Positions 13,987-19,520 of a stretch of 21,815 nt of DNA are shown one piece after another. Where the stretch lies: NCBI GenBank assembly GCA_004555155.1, contig SFJH01000032.1, positions 1-21,815 on the forward strand, read 5' to 3'. Below the pieces are notes generated by a model. It saw only the letters and a list, made by a program, of their open reading frames with translations, ran no database searches and had not been told where the DNA came from. Each line of letters starts with the position of its first letter. Within the stretch, counting starts at the first letter, position 1. Made by a program: the position numbers and the translations under genes. This DNA is from Clostridiales bacterium. GTDB taxonomy: Bacteria; Bacillota; Clostridia; Christensenellales; Aristaeellaceae.

Positions 13987-15342
13987 TTGAAAAAGACTTT
14001 CCGCGTTCTCCTGGCCGTTCTGCTGACGCTCGTTCTGGCGCTCTCCCTGACGGCATGCTCCAAGACGGAGACGACCCCAGCGGCCACCGAGGCTCCCACC
14101 GATGCCCCCACTGAGGCCCCCACCGAGGCCCCCACCGAGGAGCCCACTGAGGAGCCCACTGAAGCTCCCACCGAGGAGCCCGCCGAAGCTCCCACCGAGG
14201 AGCCCGCCGAAGCGTCCGCCGAGGAGCCCGCCGAAGAGGATGCTGAAGAGGCCGAGGCCCAGTCCGAGGAAGAAATCGCCGTGATCGGCGGTGCGGACGC
14301 CGAAACCGAAATCGTGGTGGCCGACGGCGAAGGCGAGCCCGCCGAGCAGCCCTCCTATGATTTCACCGGCACCACGCTGACCGTGTTCAACTGGTACGAC
14401 TACATCGACCCGGCCGTGATCGACCTGTTCGAGGAGGAGACCGGCGCGAAGGTGGAGTACGTGAACTTCACCACCAACGAGGAGATGTACACCAAGCTGG
14501 AGGCCGGTGCGGCCAGCTACGACGTGATCTTCCCCTCCGACTACATGATCGAGCGCATGATGGCCGCCGACATGCTGGAGGAGCTGGACACCGCGAACAT
14601 GCCCAACCTGTCCGGCATCATCGAATGGCTGCAGACCACCGACTACGATCCCGAGGGCAAGTTCTCCGTGCCGTACATGTGGGGCACGCTGGGCATCCTG
14701 TACAACAGCGACATGGTTTCCGGCGAGATCAACAGCTGGGATGCGCTGTTCAGCGACGAGTACGCCGGTCAGGTCATCATGATGAACTCCCAGCGCGACA
14801 CCATCGGCGTGGCGCTGAAGAAGCTGGGCTACTCCCTGAACACCCGCGAGGAGGCCGAGCTGGAGGCCGCCCGCGACATCCTGATCGAGCAGAAGCAGAA
14901 GGGCGTCACCTCCGGCTATCTGCTGGACGAAACGAAGGACAAGATGGTGGGCAACGAGTCCGCGCTGGCCGTGGTCTATTCCGGCGACGCGCTGTACGCC
15001 ATGAGCAAGAACGAGAAGCTCAACTACGTCGTGCCCAACGAGGGCAGCAACATCTGGATCGACGGCATGTGCATCCCCAAGGGCAGCGCCAACAAGGCCT
15101 GCGCCGAGGCGTTCATCGACTTCATGTGCCGCGAGGACATCGCCCAGATGAACATGGACTACATCTGCTACTCCACGCCCATCCAGGCGGTCGCCGACGG
15201 CCTGCAGAGCGAGGACGAGCGCGCCTACGCCGTGATGAACCCGGATGCGGCCGTGGTCGAGCGCTGCGAGTTCTTCCACGACATCATGGACGCCATGGAC
15301 CTCTACGAGGCCATCTGGATGGAAATCCGTCTGGCCCGATAA
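13987..15342 (+). CDS. potD: Spermidine/putrescine-binding lipoprotein PotD with long acidic proline-rich linker
   Basis: This is the extracytoplasmic polyamine receptor. The 451-residue protein starts at TTG 13987, nine bases after GGAGG. Its lipoprotein signal ends in LTAC, so C24 is lipidated. Residues about 25-120 are an acidic linker of repeated APTE and EPTE units. The binding domain follows from TTLTVFNWYDYIDPAVIDLFEEETGAKVEY to the end. YNW-like FNWYDYI, SYDVIFPSDYMIERM, YSGDALYA and SNIWIDGMCIPKG match PotD. The W-x-D in the last motif corresponds to ligand-binding residues known in E. coli PotD. Without the linker the length is normal. The linker probably lifts the binding domain away from the membrane through the cell wall (inference). 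It is the last gene of the operon, with a hairpin terminator 12 bp after the stop. Confidence 0.95.
   Translation: MKKTFRVLLAVLLTLVLALSLTACSKTETTPAATEAPTDAPTEAPTEAPTEEPTEEPTEAPTEEPAEAPTEEPAEASAEEPAEEDAEEAEAQSEEEIAVIGGADAETEIVVADGEGEPAEQPSYDFTGTTLTVFNWYDYIDPAVIDLFEEETGAKVEYVNFTTNEEMYTKLEAGAASYDVIFPSDYMIERMMAADMLEELDTANMPNLSGIIEWLQTTDYDPEGKFSVPYMWGTLGILYNSDMVSGEINSWDALFSDEYAGQVIMMNSQRDTIGVALKKLGYSLNTREEAELEAARDILIEQKQKGVTSGYLLDETKDKMVGNESALAVVYSGDALYAMSKNEKLNYVVPNEGSNIWIDGMCIPKGSANKACAEAFIDFMCREDIAQMNMDYICYSTPIQAVADGLQSEDERAYAVMNPDAAVVERCEFFHDIMDAMDLYEAIWMEIRLAR
14089..14232 (+). repeat. Twelve 12-bp coding repeats in potD
   Basis: Twelve consecutive units of the pattern GAR-GMN-CCC-RCC encode E-A/E-P-T/A tetrapeptides (one unit begins GAT, one has TCC for CCC). 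Units alternate between EAPT and EEP[TA] forms, which suggests duplication in blocks of 12 and 24 bp. The array preserves the reading frame and encodes the acidic wall-spanning linker. Confidence 0.85.
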
Positions 15343-15353
15343 CGGCATTCCCC

Positions 15354-15458
15354 AAAAGGGACTGTCTCACGAAGCAAATGTCCGCGCAGAATCGCCCGCA
15401 AAATCATTTTGCGGGCGAAATCTGTGCGATATGGCTTTCATGGGACAGCCCTTTTTTT
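15354..15458 (+). terminator. Very long imperfect hairpin ending in seven T: potD terminator or repeat element
   Basis: The 105-base segment folds on itself over nearly its whole length. The outer arms are AAAAGGGACTGTC and GACAGCCCTTTT, the middle arms CACGAAGC...CGCGCAGA and TCTGTGCG...GCTTTCATG, and the inner perfect arms CGCCCGCAAA and TTTGCGGGCG with loop ATCAT. Several mismatches are G-U compatible. The plus strand ends in TTTTTTT, fitting an intrinsic terminator for the pot operon 12 bp after potD. It is much longer than an ordinary terminator and resembles a palindromic repeat element. The minus-strand tmcAL transcript would also meet it. Confidence 0.75.
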
Positions 15459-15470
15459 GCGTCCATCCCG

Positions 15471-15722
15471 CCTCCAGAACCATCGGTCGGCCGCTTTATG
15501 CGTGGCCGGGTTCACACCCGCACGAACTTTCGCGTAAACTCCTGTCCTGCGGCGCCTCCAGAACCATCGGTCGGCCGCTTTATACATGGCCGGGTTCACA
15601 CACGCACGAACTTTCGCGTAAACTCCTGTCCTGCGGTGCGTTCAGAACCGTCGGTCGGCCGCTTTATGCGTGGCCGGAGTCACACCCGCACGAATTTTCG
15701 CGTAAACTCCTGTCCTGCGGCG
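15471..15722. repeat. Three tandem 84-bp repeats overlapping the 3' end of tmcAL
   Basis: Copies lie at 15471-15554, 15555-15638 and 15639-15722. Copies 1 and 2 differ at 4 of 84 positions, and copies 1 and 3 at 6. An eight-base partial fourth unit (CGTTCAGA) follows at 15723. The third copy contains the last codons and stop of tmcAL (minus strand), and the other two carry the same tail codons and in-frame TGA. Each unit has a small stem CGGCC/GGCCG around GCTTTATGCGT. There are no unique spacers, so this is not a CRISPR array. It fills most of the gap between potD and tmcAL. Confidence 0.9.
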
Positions 15723-16855
15723 CGTTCAGAGGGATCGTCGCACTGCAGCGCCCGCAGATCGGTGGCGCGGCATTCGAGCTGGAAGACCTCGTCGGCGCGC
15801 AGCGCGACCGGATCGGAGACGATGGGCAGCGACGCGCGGCGCTTCAGCTCGCTCAGCAGCGGACGGGCGTCGGCGCGCATGCCGATCAGCCGTGCGTACT
15901 CCGGCGCGGGATGCCGTCGGGCGAGGTCGGCGGTCAGTCCCAGCATCGCGTGCGCGATCAGCCGCGACAGTCGCGCCCGGGTATAGCGCTTGCACTTCAC
16001 CGCGTTGATCACCTGCTCCAGCGCGGCGGCGGTTTCGGCGCACCGCTTCACCCGGCGCTCCAGCCCCTCCGCCACGTCGGGCAGCGCGGCCAGCTCCGCC
16101 TCCGTCCTCTGCCGCAGACAGCACAGCGCCAGATCGTCGGGCGCGTGCATGGTTCCCGCAGCGGCGAGAATCTCCCGCACGCCTTCCGGGATGTGCTCGC
16201 GCGCCGCATCCCTTCGCCCCTCGGACAGCGCCGCGCGAATCGCCGTGGCGGATGCGAATCCGCCGCCGTCCAGCTGATCGCCGTGATAATCGCCGCGCCG
16301 GAGCACTGGACAGAGCTCCGGCTTCGCGCCGGTTCTCCCGATCGCCCGGACATACTCCGCCGCAAGAATGGCGTTCGGCGCGTTCACCAGCTCCGGCGGC
16401 ACGCCCAGCCGCTCCGCCGCCGCGGTTCCCCACGCCCGCGCATGCGCCATGCCCTGGCCCAGATTCCGCTTCACCCTCTCCGACATCTCCGGCGGCTCCT
16501 GCTCCCGCAGCGCGGCCAGCCGGGCGAGCAGACCGGGGTCGTCCGTCTCGCAGCCGAAGGACAGCGCGTCGATCCCCAGCCCCGCCAGCACGCCCACGCC
16601 GCCGGCGGCAAAGGCGTCGGCGGTGCGCACGGCAAACAGCGCGGGCAGCTCGAACACCGCGTCCGCGCCGCACATCAGCGCCATGCGCGCCCGGTCCCAC
16701 TTGCTCAGACACGCCGCCGCGCCGCGCTGGGTATAGCTGCCCGCCATGCAGACCACGATATAGTCGCAGCCCGACCGCTCCCGCGCCGCGCGCAGATGAT
16801 AGGCGTGTCCCTCGTGGAAGGGATTGTATTCGGCTATGACGCCCGTGATTTTCAT
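15680..16855 (-). CDS. tmcAL: tRNA(Met) cytidine acetate ligase TmcAL (YlbM family)
   Basis: TmcAL makes N4-acetylcytidine at the wobble position of elongator tRNA-Met using acetate and ATP. The 391-residue protein begins MKITGVIAEYNPFHEGHAYHL, the family's nucleotidyltransferase signature with the HxGH motif (HEGH, residues 14-17). It continues with VVCMAGSYTQRGAAACLSKWDRARMAL, ANPLV-like FELPALFAVRTADAFAAGGV, and the SATAIRAAL segment. Length is typical. The ATG at 16855 has GAGGTGA four bases upstream, and a promoter lies at 16874-16902. It is a single-gene unit divergent from the thymidine kinase gene. The last residues (AGQEFTRKFVRV) and the stop are inside the third 84-bp repeat, so the C-terminal tail may be of repeat origin rather than conserved. 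Confidence 0.93.
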   Translation of the reverse strand: MKITGVIAEYNPFHEGHAYHLRAARERSGCDYIVVCMAGSYTQRGAAACLSKWDRARMALMCGADAVFELPALFAVRTADAFAAGGVGVLAGLGIDALSFGCETDDPGLLARLAALREQEPPEMSERVKRNLGQGMAHARAWGTAAAERLGVPPELVNAPNAILAAEYVRAIGRTGAKPELCPVLRRGDYHGDQLDGGGFASATAIRAALSEGRRDAAREHIPEGVREILAAAGTMHAPDDLALCCLRQRTEAELAALPDVAEGLERRVKRCAETAAALEQVINAVKCKRYTRARLSRLIAHAMLGLTADLARRHPAPEYARLIGMRADARPLLSELKRRASLPIVSDPVALRADEVFQLECRATDLRALQCDDPSERAAGQEFTRKFVRV

Positions 16856-16873
16856 GCGCTCACCTCATTGTCC

Positions 16874-16902
16874 ATTTTAACCAAATTCCCGCGGATTTGC
16901 AA
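16874..16902 (-). promoter_or_regulatory. Promoter of tmcAL
   Basis: On the minus strand TTGCAA (16902-16897) and TAAAAT (16879-16874) are 17 bp apart, giving a very short leader before GAGGTGA and the ATG at 16855. No equally good promoter was seen for the divergent thymidine kinase gene. An A/T-rich AAATAAAT lies near 16934-16941 without a convincing -35. Confidence 0.65.
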
Positions 16903-16972
16903 CCCCCGGCAGGAAGGCGGCCCGCCCGCGTCGAAATAAATCAGGATTCTGTTTTTGAGGAGTTTTTCACAC

Positions 16973-17965
16973 ATGGCCAAGCTATACTTCCGCTACGGCG
17001 CAATGGGCTCGTCCAAGACGGCCAACGCCATCATGGTGCAGTACAACTATCACGAGCGCGGTCAGAACGCGCTGATGCTCAAGCCCCGGCTGGACAATCG
17101 CGACGGCGAGCGCATCGTGGGCTCCCGCTCCGGGCTGAGCGCGCCCTGCCGCTACGTGGAGGAGCTGGACGAAATCGATCTCTCCGCCTATGACTGCATC
17201 ATTGTGGACGAATGCCAGTTCCTGAAAAAGGCGCAGGTGCAGCGGCTGGTGGACATCGTGGACCATCTGAACATCCCCGTGATCTGCTACGGCCTGCGCG
17301 CCGACTTTCAGGGCAACCTGTTCGAGGGCAGCGCCTGGCTGATGGCCTGGGCCGACACCATCGAGGAGATCAAGACCGTCTGCTGGTGCGGCCGCAAGGC
17401 CACCTTCAACGCCCGCGTGTCCGACGGGCGGGTGGTGAAGTCCGGCGAGCAGATTCTGTTGGGCGGCAACGAGAGCTACGTGGCGCTCTGCCGCCGCCAC
17501 TGGGCCACCGGCGAGCTGGCGCCCATGGAAATTCGCAAGATCTCCGCGGACAAGCGCGCCTTCCTGCCGCTGCTGCTGGAGGCCGACCCCTGCGAGGCCA
17601 TGATCGACCGGTATTTGGACGACGGCGAGCTGTACGCGCTGATGATCAACGGCCGCGCCGCGTCCGTGGCGGTGGTGCTGGACAAGGGCGACGGCCTGTG
17701 CGAGCTGTGCAATCTGGCCACCGCGCCCGCCCTGCGCGGCAAGGGCTATGCGGGCAGGCTGATCCATCACCTGCTGAAGCTCTACCAGCCCCGCTGCGCG
17801 CGCATGGAGGTGGGCACCAGCCCGGACAACATCGCATTCTACGAGCACTTCGGCTTCCGCCCCGCCTACGTCCGCGAGAACTTCTTCGCCGACAACTACC
17901 CCGAACCCATCGTGGAAAACGGCGTCCTCCTGAAGGACATGACCGTGCTGGATCGGTCGCTGTAA
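16973..17965 (+). CDS. tdk: Thymidine kinase fused to a GNAT-family N-acetyltransferase
   Basis: Residues 1-184 are a type II thymidine kinase that makes dTMP from thymidine. Evidence is the P-loop GAMGSSKT (residues 9-16), the catalytic DECQF (E80), the GLRADFQGNLFEGS lasso region and zinc-site residues C137, C139, C173 and H176. Residues 185-330 are a GNAT acetyltransferase with the acetyl-CoA motif RGKGYAGRL and FYEHFGF. It resembles YvbK-like GNATs in its LLLEADPCEAMIDRYL start. The two parts join at PMEIRK with no stop or frameshift, so this is a true fusion as sequenced. The P-loop has serine where the second glycine is expected. The ATG at 16973 follows GAGGAG by ten bases. A TTG at 16955 overlaps that site and is rejected. 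What the GNAT part acetylates is unknown. The gene stands alone, ahead of a terminator. Confidence 0.9.
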   Translation: MAKLYFRYGAMGSSKTANAIMVQYNYHERGQNALMLKPRLDNRDGERIVGSRSGLSAPCRYVEELDEIDLSAYDCIIVDECQFLKKAQVQRLVDIVDHLNIPVICYGLRADFQGNLFEGSAWLMAWADTIEEIKTVCWCGRKATFNARVSDGRVVKSGEQILLGGNESYVALCRRHWATGELAPMEIRKISADKRAFLPLLLEADPCEAMIDRYLDDGELYALMINGRAASVAVVLDKGDGLCELCNLATAPALRGKGYAGRLIHHLLKLYQPRCARMEVGTSPDNIAFYEHFGFRPAYVRENFFADNYPEPIVENGVLLKDMTVLDRSL

Positions 17966-17976
17966 TCCGCACTTTC

Positions 17977-18013
17977 GCGCTCCGGATTCGCCTTCCGGAG
18001 CGCCATTCTTTAT
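17977..18013 (+). terminator. Intrinsic terminator after the thymidine kinase fusion gene
   Basis: GCGCTCCGG (17977-17985) and CCGGAGCGC (17995-18003) form a perfect nine-base stem with a nine-base loop, 12 bp after the stop. It is followed by CATTCTTTAT, an imperfect T-run. Confidence 0.7.
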
Positions 18014-18023
18014 GCAAATTCTG

Positions 18024-18052
18024 TTGATTCCATTGCTGAAACACGGTATAAT
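18024..18052 (+). promoter_or_regulatory. Promoter of the methyltransferase/HELTH protein/ABC-F operon
   Basis: TTGATT (18024-18029) and a perfect TATAAT (18047-18052) are 17 bp apart. The start would be near 18059, directly before GAGGTG and the ATG at 18076, giving a leader of under 20 bases. Confidence 0.83.
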
Positions 18053-18075
18053 ATAGGCTAGTGAGGTGTGTGATT

Positions 18076-18936
18076 ATGTTCATTGCTTCCGATTGGAAGG
18101 ATTATGAGGTGCTGGACACCGGCGACGGCGAGAAGCTGGAGCGCTGGCGCGAGTTCGTGCTGCGCCGCCCCGACCCCCAGGCCATATGGCCCAAGCAGCG
18201 GCCCGAGCTCTGGACCCGGGCCGACGCCCACTATCATCGCTCCGCCAAGGGCGGCGGCGAGTGGGAGTTCTTCAAAAAGCTGCCCGACCGCTGGACGGTG
18301 AGCTACCGCGATCTGAAGTTCTACGTCCGCCCCACCGGCTTCAAGCACACGGGCCTGTTCCCCGAGCAGGCCGTGAACTGGGACTGGATGGCGGGTCTGA
18401 TCCGCAAGGCAAACCGGCCGGTGCGGGTGCTGAACCTGTTCGGCTACACCGGCGGCGCGACGCTGGCCTGCGCCGCGGCGGGCGCAAAGGTGACCCACGT
18501 GGACGCGGCCAAGGGCATGGTGCAGTGGGCCGGCGAGAACCGCAAGCTGGCGGAGATCGACGAGACGAGCGTGCGCTGGATCGTGGACGACGCGCTGAAG
18601 TTCGTGGCCCGGGAGGCCCGGCGCGGCAACGTCTACGAGGGCATCCTGATGGATCCGCCCAGCTACGGCCGCGGCCCCGGCGGCGAGGTGTGGAAGCTGG
18701 AAAACGAGCTGTTCGGCCTGGTCGAGGCCTGCGAAAAGGTGCTGGCGAAGGACGCGCTGTTCATGCTGATCAACAGCTACACCACCGGCCTGCAGCCCGC
18801 GGTGCTGAACAACATGCTCACCATGACCGTGGCGAAGTCCCGTCCGGGCCGCGTGACCGCCGACGAGATCGTGCTGCCGGTCACGGCGGGCGGCGTGCTG
18901 CCCTGCGGCGCGTCCGGGCGCTGGGAAGGCGCATGA
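18076..18936 (+). CDS. Class I SAM-dependent methyltransferase (RlmI-like catalytic domain)
   Basis: This is a predicted Rossmann-fold methyltransferase related to the rRNA large-subunit methyltransferase group (COG1092-like). The 286-residue protein shows SAM-binding motif I VLNLFGYTGGATLACAAAGAKVTHVD (around residues 122-147) and motif IV LMDPPSYGRG. An N-terminal region contains WTRADAHYHRSAKGGGEWEFFKKLPDRW. It lacks the N-terminal PUA domain of RlmI. The strand after motif IV reads LFMLINSYTTG, without the cysteine pattern of m5C enzymes, so the target base, or even RNA as substrate, is uncertain. The start ATG 18076 has GAGGTG seven bases before it. A GTG frame start at 18061 overlaps that site. 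It overlaps the next gene by ATGA, so the three-gene operon is translationally coupled. Confidence 0.85.
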   Translation: MFIASDWKDYEVLDTGDGEKLERWREFVLRRPDPQAIWPKQRPELWTRADAHYHRSAKGGGEWEFFKKLPDRWTVSYRDLKFYVRPTGFKHTGLFPEQAVNWDWMAGLIRKANRPVRVLNLFGYTGGATLACAAAGAKVTHVDAAKGMVQWAGENRKLAEIDETSVRWIVDDALKFVAREARRGNVYEGILMDPPSYGRGPGGEVWKLENELFGLVEACEKVLAKDALFMLINSYTTGLQPAVLNNMLTMTVAKSRPGRVTADEIVLPVTAGGVLPCGASGRWEGA

Positions 18937-19520
18937 ACTTCAAAACCTATCCGAAGGGCTACCGCCAGATCGACGTGATCGACTTCGTCCGCAGCCGCAA
19001 GCAGCTGCTGACCGTGAACATCGCTGCGCTGGCGACCGTGGTCGTGATGCTTGCGCTGGGACTGCTGCTGCATCCCTTTGCCCCCACCTGGGCGCTTCTG
19101 AAGGCGCACTGGTGGGCGTGGCTTGCGCTGGCGGGCATGTATCTTTTATACATTCCGCTGCACGAGCTGACCCACGGACTGCTCATGCATGCGCTGTCCG
19201 GCGTGAAGCCGAAGTACGGTTTCAAGCTCTGCTATGCCTACGCGGGCAGCCATGTCTACTTCGACAAATTCAGCCACAACCTGATCGCCCTCGCGCCGCT
19301 GGCGCTGTGGGGCTGCGTGCTGTTCGCGCTGGAGCGGACGCTGCCAGCGGAGTGGTTCTGGCTGATCTATCTGATACAAATCTCCAATGTCTCGGGCTCC
19401 GCGGGCGACGTGTACTGCGTATTGTACCTGTACAGAATGCCCCAGGATATTGTGATTCAGGACACGGGCACGCGCATGCGCATTCTCGCGCCGCGGCCCA
19501 CGAATGAGGAAGCGAAATGA
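18933..19520 (+). CDS. DUF3267-type membrane protein with HExxH motif (putative zincin peptidase)
   Basis: The 195-residue integral membrane protein carries HELTH at residues 77-81, the zinc-binding and catalytic pattern of metallopeptidases. The motif is placed at the inner end of the second of about four hydrophobic segments (residues 28-46, 62-76, 113-131, 139-155). Architecture and motif match the DUF3267 family, described as putative zincins. No substrate is known. The sequence SNVSGSAGDVYCVLYLYRMPQD near the end, with a conserved-looking GD, could supply a further zinc ligand. The ATG at 18933 overlaps the methyltransferase stop (ATGA), and its own stop overlaps the ABC-F start in the same way. 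Role inferred only as a membrane-embedded protease. Confidence 0.8.
   Translation: MNFKTYPKGYRQIDVIDFVRSRKQLLTVNIAALATVVVMLALGLLLHPFAPTWALLKAHWWAWLALAGMYLLYIPLHELTHGLLMHALSGVKPKYGFKLCYAYAGSHVYFDKFSHNLIALAPLALWGCVLFALERTLPAEWFWLIYLIQISNVSGSAGDVYCVLYLYRMPQDIVIQDTGTRMRILAPRPTNEEAK

Noticed and set aside
15471..15722. A possible CRISPR array
   Set aside because: The units are contiguous 84-bp tandem copies with no distinct spacers, and there are no cas genes in the window.
15245..16939. A 564-codon plus-strand frame with a 28-residue periodic segment
   Set aside because: The period is only the translation of the 84-bp DNA repeats. The rest is antisense to tmcAL and out of frame within potD, without a plausible start.
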